In this document: one piece after another, positions 37,886 through 49,014 of the stretch
Layout: every line of letters begins with the position of its first letter
Position numbering within the stretch: position 1 is the stretch's first letter
NCBI GenBank assembly: GCA_020226215.1
Contig: CM035232.1
Span: 58,227,220 to 58,291,219 of the forward strand
Length of the DNA: 64,000 nucleotides
Direction: 5' to 3'
Source: Sindora glabra
Taxonomy: Eukaryota; Streptophyta; Magnoliopsida; Fabales; Fabaceae
Translations under genes and position numbers: made by a program
The notes under the pieces: generated by a model
The model's database searches: none
What the model saw: only the letters and a program-made list of their open reading frames with translations
What the model was told of the DNA's origin: nothing

Positions 37886-38376
37886 GGAGAAAGGTTAGGT
37901 ATGGAGAGATTGTCTCCTATCCGGAAGGGCTAAAATCTAAGTAGTTTTGGAAGTTGAAAAAGGAAAATTTTCAAGATCTATTGGACCACACATGTTCTGA
38001 ACCCATTGATTGGGTTTGAATCAAAATTAGTTCATGAAATTTTATTGTTTTTGAAAACTTTGGAATATATGCCCACTCTGAAGAGGCTTTTGTGCACTTT
38101 TGAGGAGTTGAAGGTTTTTTATGGTCCATGATGAAAACAATGAAAATCTTGATATATTTAATATAACAATATTATATGAATAAAAAATAAGATACGGAAT
38201 TGAGTACTAAGTATAAATTAAGGTTTGTTAATCAATATAGGATAATTAAGCAAATTTGTAAAGTTTAATATAATGGATATAAATATTTGGAACCTAATTG
38301 TGAATCTCACTTTTAGTGCATATAACATTTTTGTATTTAATAATATAGGCCAAATTTTGAGAATACTTGAAACTTT

Positions 38377-38402
38377 TGTGTGTGTGTGTGTGTGTGTGTG
38401 TG
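38377..38402. repeat. TG dinucleotide microsatellite
   Basis: Thirteen uninterrupted TG units. Confidence 0.92.
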
Positions 38403-38490
38403 GAAGGATCTCTAGCTTCCAAATTCTTATATGGTGGTTAGCATCATTTACTCATTCAACTGGATCAAAAGCCCACTAATAGTTTTAAAT

Positions 38491-38496
<6 letters not shown>

Positions 38497-38530
<34 letters not shown>
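38497..38530. repeat. AT dinucleotide microsatellite
   Basis: Seventeen AT units, followed directly by three GAAT-like units. Confidence 0.92.
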
Positions 38531-38533
<3 letters not shown>

Positions 38534-39039
38534 TGAATGAATAAAATTCTAGAAAATTGATAGAATGCTATGAAGCATGAGTTTTTAAGGAGGTGTAAGT
38601 CTTGTTTTTGAGGTTGTAGTTAAGGTTGCTCTTGTCACTTATGCTTTGATGTGAAGCATAAGATGGGACTAAATGACCTAGAGTTAAAAGTTCATGTTGA
38701 AACCATGATATTTAATTCATATGGCAAATATAGTAGATTTATATTTTTTTCTTTATGGAACTTGAAATATTTGGTATTTGATAAGAGATTTGTTTATATT
38801 TTTCTATGTCTTTGTTTAAATCTTTTTTTACTTTCTCTCTTTTTTGAGTTCTTGTTCTAGTTCCTCTTCTTAATCAAATTTAAAGATTTTTCAAATTCAA
38901 AATCAATATATATTTTCAAAGAAGAAGTCAACTTTGAAGATTTAACTTAAGAAACTGACAGTTCACAATCATAAAAAATTCCATAAAGAGAGCTTTGTAA
39001 ATCCTTAACTAGTTTCTTAAAAAAAAAAACTAATTATGT

Positions 39040-39540
39040 AATTAGGATAGTGGAAAAATCAATAGGGATAGACATAAAGAATGAAGAATTTGTTCTTCTT
39101 TTTGCCAAGTCTATCAAAGCTCATTAAGCCAAATACAACTACATGTAGATAGGAAGTGTGCAAGTAGTTGCAGTCCTAATGCATAAAACTGGATTGAATA
39201 ATATAATCCTTTTTTGTTTAAAAGATGGTTAGTACAACCAATTCCATGAATCATTTATAGAAGTTGTAGATACTAGCTTTCTAGTGGACCAATTTACTTT
39301 AATTGTTTTCTAAATATCAAAATTTGCTTGAAAGAGAAAAATCCTATAGATGTATCCTTCTCAATGTTAAGCTTCATGGCTATGATATGAAAGAAGGATC
39401 TATACCAACATTAATAATCTATAAGATTCACTACAAATTACACTAATTTATTATTTCTAGGGTCACTCATGCACCTAGTGAAAAGGGATATACTGCTTTT
39501 TGGTTAATAGATGTAACCAAAGCAAATATGTTAATCTCAA
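39040..39540 (+). pseudogene. Pararetroviral movement-protein relic (30K type)
   Basis: Reading with frameshifts, the segment gives a hydrophobic-strand pattern followed by the VDTSFLVDQFTLIVF stretch (about 39,267-39,312). This suits the conserved core of 30K-superfamily movement proteins, which line plasmodesmata. Several in-frame stops are present. Identification rests on position ahead of the capsid region and on pattern, so it is moderate. Confidence 0.45.
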
Positions 39541-40779
39541 ATAATAGTCTTTTGAGATACCTTAGATTGGCTAGAAAATTAGGGATTTGAAAAATAATGC
39601 CCTAAGTAGAACTTGAGACTTCTTCTATTTTCAAATATAAATATTACCCTTTAGGTAAAGTAGAAATGTTCTTTAATAAGAGTCTTCTTAGGAAAGATAC
39701 ACCCAAATCACAAAACCCTATTTAAAACTAAATAGTCCAAAAAATAAAAGTTATGCCAAACCTAGAAAGGGTTGTTCTTGTACCTTGGAATGAAATTACT
39801 TTAGAAAGGCTATAGAAAGACCTAGAAATTCCTATTCTATTTCCTATTTTATAATCTCAACTTCACCATTAGTAATAAATGTTGACATCATTAGTCTAGA
39901 TAACTTTTCTAGATTACCTAAAGCAGTGTATGATCAATCCATTCAAAAAGGAAAAAGGAAAGATGGAGGATGTGATATAGATCTTGTTGAATTCATTAAT
40001 CCTCTAACTTGCTCTTAAATGCAAAATGATGATCTAAAACCCAAATGATTTACAATCTAAATACTTTTGAAAAAGTTTTACAAATTGATAAAGAATATCT
40101 AAAGAAAGAGTTCTATTGAGGGGAACTTATTCTTTAGAGAACTTGTTTTTTTCAGAAATTATAAAGGAAAATCTAGATTAAATATTCAAAAGCTCTATTA
40201 TGAGTTAATGAATAGAAATGAACCAAATATTTCTTTCTTTCAATAGTTTAAAGCATATGTTGAAGCTAAGCAAATAGATTCTCCTTTTAATAAAACTATC
40301 AGTGTAAGCAATGAATTATGGAAGAATGGGTTATGACCAAAGGAGAAAAGTTCATGTTAGAACTTCCTTCTAAGAAGTCTCTTCAAATAGAGTCTATTGA
40401 TCCTTAAAAGACCCTTTTTAGCAATGCCTTTCAAACTTAAGGAAGATGAAGAAGTTTCTTTAAAATACACAATCTTTGATGGAATTAAACAACTATACTA
40501 ACTAATACCTCTTAACCTTATGACAATAACTTTTAATAAAAGCCTTTACTAGTTTAGTAAGATAATCTTCTATTAGTAGCAAAAAGATTGAACAACCTTT
40601 GTTCAAGCTTTACTAAATCTTTTAGTTGAAACAAATAAGTTTATCCCATAAATAAGAGATAGCCAAGTTAGACCTAATGATACAACAAATAGACAAGAAA
40701 TTAAGAACTTTCTATGAATAGTTTAGGTTCACTTGCCCAAAAACCTTTAAACTAAAACATAAGTGTAGAACCAAGTAAC

Positions 40780-40870
40780 AAGTTGAGCTTAATCAATTAA
40801 CTTACACAAAACCTTATAGGAAGCCAGGTCATATAGCTAACTATTGTAAATTAAATAGGAAACTTAGGAA
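40780..40870 (+). pseudogene. Decayed CCHC zinc knuckle of the capsid region
   Basis: The second half of a retroviral knuckle is clear: KPGHIANYC, with His at 40830 and the final Cys at 40845. The first two cysteines are not at their expected places, so zinc binding is lost. The knuckle in caulimovirid capsid proteins binds genomic RNA. Confidence 0.6.
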
Positions 40871-41080
40871 TTTTGTACTAGATGAGAACATTCTTAATCA
40901 AATAAGCAAAATAATTATTGAAGATTCATTTGAATTAAAAGAACTTTTAGCAGAAATTAGCCAAGATTAAGAAGCAACCCTATTACCAAATGATGATGAA
41001 ACTTGTTTAGAAACTTAGGACTCATCATTACAAAAGAGATAAATCTTCTTACCAAAGAATGAGAATTTTTTCTCAATATT

Positions 41081-41308
41081 ATGAATATTTTGCCTTATAA
41101 TGAATGGAAGAAGGATTATCTCCATAACTTCAAACAAACTTTGGAAAAACCTTTATCCTTTTATGAACTTCCTGTAGTTAATGGGTATAACTTTAAAGAT
41201 GTTTTGGATAGATTTAAATTAGAAAATAGTAAACCATTAACTTTGCAAGATTTACAATATCAAATAAATCTCCTTAAAATAGAAATTAAGAAAATTAAGG
41301 AACATTAA
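41081..41308 (+). pseudogene. Polyprotein segment between capsid and protease
   Basis: A 75-residue open stretch, ending in a Lys/Ile-rich helix (LLKIEIKKIKEH), sits between the knuckle and the protease. I recognise no domain. Its place in the polyprotein is inferred from its neighbours. Confidence 0.4.
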
Positions 41309-41449
41309 GAATTTCATAGTTTAGTTTTTTTTCAACCTCTAAGAAAATTCTACCAAAAAGGAATTTGAAAAGGAGGAAAATAAGGATTAGTTCTTAGGAT
41401 ACATCTCTAAGATAAAGAAATATATATTCCTATTAAGCAAGTTAAGAAT

Positions 41450-41700
41450 GATTGAGAAATAGAAACCATAGCCCTTTTTAATACTAGTGTTGATTTGAAC
41501 TGCATATAAGAAAGTTTAGTACCTATTAAATTGTTAAAAAAAAAAGAACACTTTAGATTGCCAATGGTTCTCTTCTTTAAATTACTTATATACTCCTAGA
41601 TAAATAAATACTTAACTTTTCCAACAAAATCAAGCAATCTTTCCTACTAGTGAAAAATTTATCCAATAGAGTTATCGTTAGAATGCTTTTTATTTATGCC
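41450..41700 (+). pseudogene. Pararetroviral aspartic protease relic, catalytic Asp lost
   Basis: The active-site triplet expected as D-T-G reads N-T-S (41480-41488), followed by VDLNC as in caulimovirid proteases. The catalytic Asp codon is replaced by AAT. Stops follow within a few codons. It is non-functional. Confidence 0.6.
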
Positions 41701-42059
41701 TTAACACCATAAAAGGTATTTGATGAAGGAATAACAATAAGGGCTCTAGGGGAAAAGATAGCTTTCTAATTTATAAGGGAACCTATCTTTGGACAACTTA
41801 ATCTAGTTAGAGGAAATCAAATTAGCTATCTTTTTGGGGAAGTTTCTTTTAGAAAGATAGAATAGCAATTGGCTACTCCAATTCTTTAATTAAAAAATCA
41901 AATCCTTAGTAAATAGGATAGTTAACCAAATCTATTATGACCTCCTTAATGCTTTGTAGAAAAGAAAACAACACATAATATATTTACCATATGAAAAGAA
42001 TTTTTTGGAAAAGTAAATTTTTAGCAAAGCTAGGCCAATCTAAATGAACCAATAATTTA

Positions 42060-42750
42060 TTTAACAATGACAAAAAGAAATCAATAATCTCCTTGCAAAA
42101 AGGGATCATTAGAAAAAGCAAAATCCCTTGGTCATGCTTAGTATTTTATGTTAATAAAATTGCTAAAATTGAATATGGCACTTTAAGGCTTGTAATCAAT
42201 CACAAACTTCTTTATAAAGCTCTTCAATGGATAAGGTATCTAATTCTAAATAAAAAAGATATTTTAAATAGATTGCACTTTGCAAAAATATTTTAAAAAA
42301 TTAATACAAAGTTTAGTTTTTGACAAATTTAAATAAAACTTAAGGATAGGTACAAATTAGTAATTACAATTCCATTTGAATAGTTTGAATAGAATGTAAT
42401 GTCTTTCAGCTTAAAGAATGTGCCCTCGAAATTTCAAAAGATTATGAATGATATTTATAACTTATTTAAAAAAATTTATTATTGTTCATATTGATGATAT
42501 TTTGGTGTTTTTTGAAAATATAGATCAACATTTTAAACATCTAACTATTTTCTTTGAAATCATGCAAAGAAATGGTTTAGCTATTTTAAAAATCAAAATC
42601 TCTTTATTTCAAATAAAAGTAAGATTTCTTAGTCATCATATTTTTCAAGGAACTATTATCCTAGTTGAAACAGTAATACAGTTTACTGATAAAATTCCTA
42701 GTTAAATTATTGATAAAACTCAATTACAAAGATTTTTTAGGATGTTTAAA
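42060..42750 (+). pseudogene. Pararetroviral reverse transcriptase relic
   Basis: Two open pieces carry most of the palm. At 42093-42296 the GIIRKSKIPWS and LRLVINHK motifs are seen. At 42448-42705 the catalytic box reads HIDD instead of YIDD, followed by the LVFFENIDQHFKHL stretch typical of caulimovirids and the thumb-proximal FLSHHI. At least one frameshift and several stops separate the pieces. The two catalytic aspartates survive, but the frame does not. Confidence 0.8.
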
Positions 42751-42869
42751 TTATGTTTTTGATTTCTTTCGTTAAAAACCTTTCCATGATTGTCTAAGGA
42801 ATAATATTTCCCTTTAGACAAATGTTCATACAAATGTTCTTAGAAAAATTAAGTCTTAAGTCAAGAATT

Positions 42870-43260
42870 TTCCATGTTTACATAGAGCTGATCCAACTAT
42901 ATCAAAAATTGTTGAAACTAGTGCATTAGATATAAGATATAGTGGTGTTCTTAAACAAGTCAAAAATAACAAAGAAAAAATAATTGCATTCACTTCCAAG
43001 CATTGGAATGGTGTAGAACAAAATCACTCAACCCCCAAAAAGAAAATTTTAACAATTATTTTATGCATACAAAAATTTCAAAGTGATTTACTGAGTCAAA
43101 GATTTATAATACAAGCTGATTGTAAATATATAAAAAAATGTTTTAGAAAAATATGTTGTGAACATTGCATCAAAACAAAATTTTGCTAGGTGGCAAGCTG
43201 TTTTAAGCATTTTTTATTTTGAAATTTAATCAATCAAAGGTTCTTCAAATTCTTTTCTTG
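42870..43260 (+). pseudogene. Pararetroviral RNase H relic
   Basis: The domain is recognised from VETSALDIRYSGVLKQ through IIAFTSKHWN and a later IIQADCKYI. The first catalytic Asp (T-D-A-S in the family) is replaced by Ser (AGT, 42920-42922); the later QAD Asp remains. A frameshift near 43,140 and stops after it end the reading frame. Confidence 0.7.
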
Positions 43261-43300
43261 ATTTCTTATGCAGGAATTTTTGCAAAGGAGGTCACACATG

Positions 43301-44000
43301 ATGCTAAGGGAAAAAAAAAGAAAACTAAAGTCTACCTCTAGACTTTAATTTCCTATCAAACTCCTAAAATAAAAATGACAAAGAAATTGCTACTTCTTCA
43401 AATCTATCCAAATCAATGGTTAAATACTAAACCTTAAAATACTATTACTTTCTAATTGAAACTTTGCAATCCTTTGTAGCAAATATCCAACTACCATAAC
43501 ACTTCCTAAGAAATCTTAGGTTGATATGGTAGAAGATGATGAAGATAAACCTTTGATCTGCAACAAATCTCAACTTCAATAGCTTGTTATCCAACAAGCC
43601 AATCAAATAACCTAGGTAGGGTCATTTTTCAAGGCTTTAACCAACCTTGATCTTAAACCAAATAGAACTATCACTTCCTATATTTCATTTACTTATTACT
43701 ACCTTTCTTAAAAGTGTAGAAGAAGATAAGAATCATTCAAGAACTTAACTTTTTCTTTCCTTTTTCCTTCTTAGTCATGTATCTCATTTTAGGTATGGAA
43801 AATTTGTAACTTTCCTATTTATAATGGGAGTTGAAGTAGCCACTAAGCATATGACATCACCACGACAAAACCTTGCTTATGTCATCTTGCTTGTATTATC
43901 TTAGCATAACTCCTAAGAATATTTTTATTCTTAGCATATTTTATACTTTCCCCTAAGTTCTTGCTCTTATGCTCTTTAATTATGCGAAAATTCCTCCTTT
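43301..44000 (+). other. Non-coding or badly broken DNA downstream of the pararetrovirus
   Basis: A short acidic stretch, VEDDEDKPLICNKSQLQ (about 43,530-43,580), may be the end of the viral coding region or a small second ORF. The TGACATCACCACGACAA motif with CTTATGTCATC nearby (about 43,850-43,890) resembles as-1-like promoter elements of pararetroviruses, but I cannot show a start site. Confidence 0.3.
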
Positions 44001-45339
44001 TTTCTAAGTTTTTCTTAAATGCCTTTCAGCTAAGTCCAATTTTTTCCTTCCTCCTTTCAACTTAGTTAATATTCATTTCCTACTCCTATGTGACCAAGCA
44101 TATCTTTTAAATTGGGAAAAAAACTATATTTTTGCCATCTTGGATTAATTTAAAGGTGTTCTTGGGTAAAAAACCTAATTTACTCACAAATCTTATTAAC
44201 CTTAGATCTTGAATACTTCTAATGTTCTCAATTTTTTTTTCTAAAAACTTCTGATAGATTTTCTATTTACTACACATTTTATAAGTGAGTATTTATTATA
44301 AGTTGTTGTCATGTTTTATTATGACTTAATTGTTTGCCACTATGTTCCTAAATATATATCCTATTTTATGCTTTTATTTTTGTTTATATCATTTTTGCTT
44401 GGATGATAAATTTTTAAAGTTATATTATACATTTGTATGGTTTTGTTAGAGACCACTTTCAAATTGTTATGGGTGAAGTTTTTAGGATTAAACCTAATGT
44501 GATAAAATGTTTTTCAATCATTGCTTGTTATTTAAGGTATCACATGTATATGCTTGAAAGCTAGTAGTTGACAGATTTCTAAGGATTATTACATGATATG
44601 CAATGCTAAAATGATAGGCATTGTCACATGGGTGAAAATAAAGGTAATATTACTGTGTATGTTTAGGTAACTAGTATAGTGATCAATAATATTCCTTGTA
44701 ATTAACACTAGTTTAAGTTAATTTGTTACAGTACCACAAGCAAGAAGGTAATGTTGAGTGTACATGTTTCATGATGAAACATGGGTGAAGAGATTAAGCA
44801 TATAAAGGCAAATACAGACCTTAAAAATGTAATTCATTTAAATTATTAGTTGGGTAGACACTTATGCTAAATATGTAATTTTATCTTGTTAAATGGGAGT
44901 TTTGTATATGAATATATGGTTCCTTAGAAGTGACAAGAACTTTTATAGTGAAGAAGAAATTAAAGGCTTGTAGGATGAATGGTTAGTATATGTCTTGGTT
45001 GAGAGATATGCATTGGCTTGAAAGGGCTACTAAATGTATATATGTTTAATATTTGTAAAACATGATGGGATTACTTGTAAATGGTAGGATTATTTTATTA
45101 TATTAGTTATATAATTTATTATTGGTTATAAATATTTTATTATTGGTTGTACATACAAATGAGAGGCTACATGTATGTATGTTTTCGTTGAATGATTTAT
45201 TGTTATTTATAAGTATTGATTGGGTAATTAAATTAACATAATAATAAGGTGGTATTCTTTTGGATTAACAACTATATCTATCTTGCTATTTATGTAATAA
45301 GTTCAAGTTACTCGTTATTGGCTTTCAGAGAGTAAGAGT
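44001..45339. other. Intergenic DNA, nothing recognised
   Basis: No gene, RNA or repeat could be supported here. Confidence 0.45.
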
Positions 45340-45660
45340 TATAAAAAACAAAAAATCGCCCAAGAGAAACTATATTGGTTTTTTGCTAAAAATTGATAAC
45401 ATAACATTAAGAATTGGTTTTTCAACTAAATTGACATCATATACATGTTCTAGATAGATTATTATAGAGTTAACATGTCGGTTATTATTTAGAAATGACA
45501 TCAGGTGGTATGTAATGAATGTTAAAAGTTAATAATACATCAGTTGTTATGAAATTGATGTGTTATATTTAATTGTTAAATTTTTTAAATATAATATGTT
45601 AGGTATTAGACATCAATTTTAGCCTATAATTGAGGTGGTATATTAAATAATGTCATTATG
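45340..45660. repeat. CACTA-type subterminal repeat block
   Basis: Short units such as ATTGGTTTTTCAACTAAATTG, ACATCAATTTTAGCC and ACATCAGGTGGTAT recur in both orientations. They have the same style as 2,285-2,500 and 21,640-21,710. It is a fragment of the same transposon class; no terminus was found. Confidence 0.4.
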
Positions 45661-45689
45661 CTATTTACTAAACTTATGAAAATAAAGGC

Positions 45690-45910
45690 AGGAGTTGAAA
45701 TAAAAACCAATTACTTTATATTATTAAAACATTCTTATATTATAGGAATATGAGCCACACTTTCATGGGAATATTTTGAAAAAAAAAGTTTGGGATAAAA
45801 ATATTCTTGAAAATATTTTTCTAAAATTTGAACCAAATATTAGAATTTGATATTTCCTTAAAAATTATTAAAAATGTAGGAAAATTTTCACAAATCAAAC
45901 ACCATTGTAG
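45690..45910. repeat. Interspersed repeat family M1, right-flank fragment
   Basis: It begins TTACTTTATATTATTAAAACATTCTTATATTA and ends near CACAAATCAAACACC, aligning with the right flanks at 1,985-2,200 and 13,985-14,230. The array core and left flank are missing. It directly follows the CACTA-type block. Confidence 0.45.
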
Positions 45911-46859
45911 ATTAGTTTGGGTTAGCCTTTATAGGCTATTTACACTTGTTTGTTTAGAGTACTTTGGAATGGATAGATTCTTTTTTTTCCCTTTCAAAAT
46001 AATTTAAATAGATTAGACCATATATAAAACTTAAATTCCTAGAAGAATTATCTATGAAACTAGAATATACCCTATGCACATGGGTTGCAATTATTATTAA
46101 TTAATTTAGAGATATTACATGTGAATTAATAAAAAAATATTAATCTTTTTATTATAAAGATATCAATCTAATCTAATTATTTAAAAAAAAGGAGGATTTA
46201 AGATTACATTTATATGAAGTCATAAATTCTTCAACAACTTTTTGAATATTACATTAATGGTGATGTTTAAATTATCACTTATTTTATCATAAACTTATAC
46301 TTTTAGTCATTCTTTATTTCTAACTTTATAAACAATAGCATATATACAATCGATTATAATTAAATATAGGCTTTTCTTAAACTTCATTTCATGTTCATAC
46401 AAATACTTAATTTATATTAAGTATTAGATAATTATATTAAAATAATTTAAATTGAATTTTCATATTGTATATCCCATAAAATTTGCAGGTGTTTTAAATT
46501 TTAACTATAAATTTAAAATTTATAAAGTATGTGATTTTTATTTAAATATTGTTTAGATCCATTTTGGAGAAAGAGAGTGCATTTAGGTTAAATTTCAAGG
46601 GTGAAAGTAACTTATGATTGAATATAAGATTTGATAATTCATATATTCCTAATATGAGTCAATTAAACTCTTTCATGTACTTATGATGTTAACATAATTA
46701 TATGATGATTCATGAAAAATTAATTAAAAAAATTCATTCATATATAATAATTATGTTTGTACAACAAAAATAATAGAAAAAGGAATTGTGGATAAATTAA
46801 AGAATATAGATAGATAGTGATTCTTAACATAATGTCTAATCTTCCAATTTGAGAAAGAA
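45911..46859. other. AT-rich DNA upstream of the copia element; no 5' LTR found
   Basis: I searched for a copy of the 3' LTR (its 48-bp repeats or TATA region) and for an initiator-Met primer-binding site and saw neither. The copia element therefore appears truncated at its 5' end. Confidence 0.4.
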
Positions 46860-46989
46860 AAAAAATATTTTTTAAAAAAAGAAGATAAATGCTCTAACAA
46901 ATTATTTTGTAAAATTTGTCAAATGAAAGAATAATTTATATATTCTTTTAGGTATTGAAAAAATATTTATTAAAAAAGGATTGGGATAT

Positions 46990-47170
46990 CTTCAATCACA
47001 TTGTGACAAATATTAAAAAAGTTTCTTTATGAAAACTTCTCATTCATCAAGTCCTTATATTAGTTGTAATTATTGTAGAAATAAAGGACATATTGCTTCT
47101 TTATGATTTTTTAGAAAAAGAATGTAGACAAGGAAAAATCAAAATTAAATGCCCAAGGACAAGAAAATAT
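46990..47170 (+). pseudogene. Copia Gag relic with CCHC knuckle, last Cys changed to stop
   Basis: C-N-Y-C-R-N-K-G-H-I-A-S-L is followed by TGA at 47103-47105, exactly where the fourth zinc ligand (Cys) belongs. The first Cys is at 47064. Upstream Gag could not be traced beyond short pieces. Confidence 0.75.
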
Positions 47171-47239
47171 AAAAATACTAACTAACCTCTAAGAACAAAA
47201 AAAAATAGGCACCTTAGAAAAATCAATTTTTTGATTTAG

Positions 47240-47600
47240 GTGTATCTTAGATCAACAATAAAAAAAGATTATTGATTTCTAAATAGTGCATGTTCAAGAG
47301 ACATGCCAAAAGATTGAGGTAAATATACTTCTCTCAAGGTCATCAATGGTGGATTTGTCATCCTTGGAGACAACACTTAATGCACAATCACCAATATAGG
47401 TAAGATAGGTATGGCACTCACTATTATTAATAATGTTAGTTTATTTAATGGTTTTAAATACAATCTTCTAAGAATGAGCTAACTTTATGATAAAGGTTAT
47501 AAAATAATTTTTGAATCATCACATTATTTTATCAAGATAAAAAGGAAAATAAAATTTATTTTATTAGAAAAAGTTAATAATGTTTATTTTTCAAATATGT
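47240..47600 (+). pseudogene. Copia protease relic, active-site Asp to Asn
   Basis: The family's W-x-L-D-S-G-C-S active-site stretch reads L-N-S-A-C-S. The Asp codon is AAT at 47282-47284 and the Gly is Ala. Downstream, VINGGFVILGDN and LLRMS match the usual GNVTFGDN and LLSISQL positions. In-frame stops follow. Confidence 0.75.
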
Positions 47601-47639
47601 AAGATATATCCTCAAAATCTTTTAAATGTCTTGTATCAA

Positions 47640-48420
47640 CTAATGATGAAAGTTAGTTATGGTATAAAAGAATTGGTCATGTTAATATGAGTCTCATTTT
47701 AGACCTTTCAAAGAAAGATCTTATTATAAGTCTTTCAAAAATAAATTTTGAAGAAAGAACATATATATGCTGCATGTTAACAAAGCAAGCAAGTAAAATA
47801 ATCTTTCCACCCTATTAATGTCGTCACTACATCAAAACCTTTAGAACTTATACATAAAGATTTATTTGGACTAACTAAACCTTGAGCTTTGGAGGAAAAA
47901 GGTATGGTTTGGTAATTATTAATGATTTTTCTAGATTTACTTAGAATTATTTTCTTGCACATAAAGATGATACCTTTAATATTTTTGAAATATTTTGCAA
48001 GAGAATTTAAAATGAAAGAGGAGTTTGCATATCAAATATTAGAAGTAACTATGGTGGAGAATTTTAAAATCAAAAGTTTGAAATTTTTTGTGATAAAGGT
48101 ATTGGTTATAATTTTTCGTGTCCTAAAACTTCCTCACAAAATAAGGTTGTGAAAAGAAAGAATAGGACTCTACAAGATATGGCTAAAAATATATGTTGTG
48201 AAAATGATTTGTTAAAATATTTTTAGACTGAAGGTATAAATAAATCATGTTATATTTCAAATATATGCTTCATAAAACCTATTTTAAAGAAAACTCTATA
48301 AGAACTATGATTGGGTGGAAAACCTAACATTAGTTATTTTTATGCTTTTGGATGCAAATGTTACATTTTAACTAATGAAAAAGAAAATCTTGTAAAATTT
48401 GACTTAATAAGCAGTGAATG
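47640..48420 (+). pseudogene. Copia integrase relic, two of three catalytic acids lost
   Basis: The gag-pre-integrase zinc region begins with WYKRIGHVN (about 47,660). The first Asp lies in HKDLFGL (47,853-47,873). The second is Asn in RSNYGGEF (codon 48047-48049). The catalytic Glu of the usual NGVVERKNRTLQ is Lys (AAA, 48152-48154) in NKVVKRKNRTLQ. Frameshifts occur near 47,810 and 48,000. The changes are G-to-A or C-to-T transitions, so the enzyme is dead. Confidence 0.8.
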
Positions 48421-48799
48421 GTTTTTTAATACTTTAATGCAAGTAAAGCATATAGAGTGTACAAAAAAAAAACTATTACTATAAAAGAATTTATGCATAT
48501 AGTATTTGATAAATTTAAAGAATCTTTGAGCAAGCACATAGATAATGAAGCTTAAATCTTGAAAGAGCATAAGGTTGCTATTTTGTATAGTATCCACTAA
48601 GTGGGTAGGCTAGATGCTATTTGGAGTAGTATAATGAAAATGCAAAAAATCAAGAAAGAATGCCAAATAACATATCTCAGAGAAATAAATGAAGTCTACC
48701 AAGAAAATGAAAAAATAACTTAAGTTATTTAAGTGAATTCATCATTGGTGACCCATTTTATTGTATAAGAACTAGATCCTTTTATAAAAATAAAACTAA

Positions 48800-49009
48800 C
48801 TTGGCATTGCTTTCTCATATAAAACCTAAAAATATACAAGATGCTCTTAATGATAAAAGCTAGGTTAAGGAAATGAAAAAGGAATTACATTAATTTGAAC
48901 AAATCAAGATTGGAAGCTTGTGTCATAACCTTTAAATCACCTAATTATTAGAACAAAATGGGTATCCAAAAATAAATTGGATGAATTTGGTAAAGTAGTG
49001 AGAAATAAG
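48800..49009 (+). pseudogene. Copia reverse transcriptase, N-terminal part (before the insertion)
   Basis: The WVSKNKLDEFGKVVRNK stretch (about 48,960-49,010) is the beginning of the RVT_2 domain. It breaks in the middle of the NKVRLVAQG motif because of the insertion that follows; the motif resumes at 50,649. Confidence 0.8.
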
Positions 49010-49014
49010 GTAGG

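Larger units (their letters stand above)
38900..43300 (+). mobile_element. Endogenous pararetrovirus relic (Caulimoviridae, petuvirus/florendovirus-like)
   Basis: On one strand, in the order known for single-polyprotein plant pararetroviruses, lie pieces of a movement protein, a coat/zinc-knuckle region, an aspartic protease, a reverse transcriptase and an RNase H. There is no integrase, which separates it from gypsy and copia elements. Dozens of stops and frameshifts break every part, and the catalytic residues of the protease and RNase H are changed, so it cannot encode a working product. No LTRs flank it. Such copies enter plant genomes by illegitimate integration of episomal DNA. The genus is inferred from the domain order and the style of the RT region; a badnavirus-like origin is less likely but not excluded. 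Confidence 0.75.

Noticed and set aside
38900..43300. Gypsy retrotransposon interpretation of the RT region
   Set aside because: No integrase follows RNase H, no LTRs flank it, and a movement-protein-like segment precedes the capsid region.
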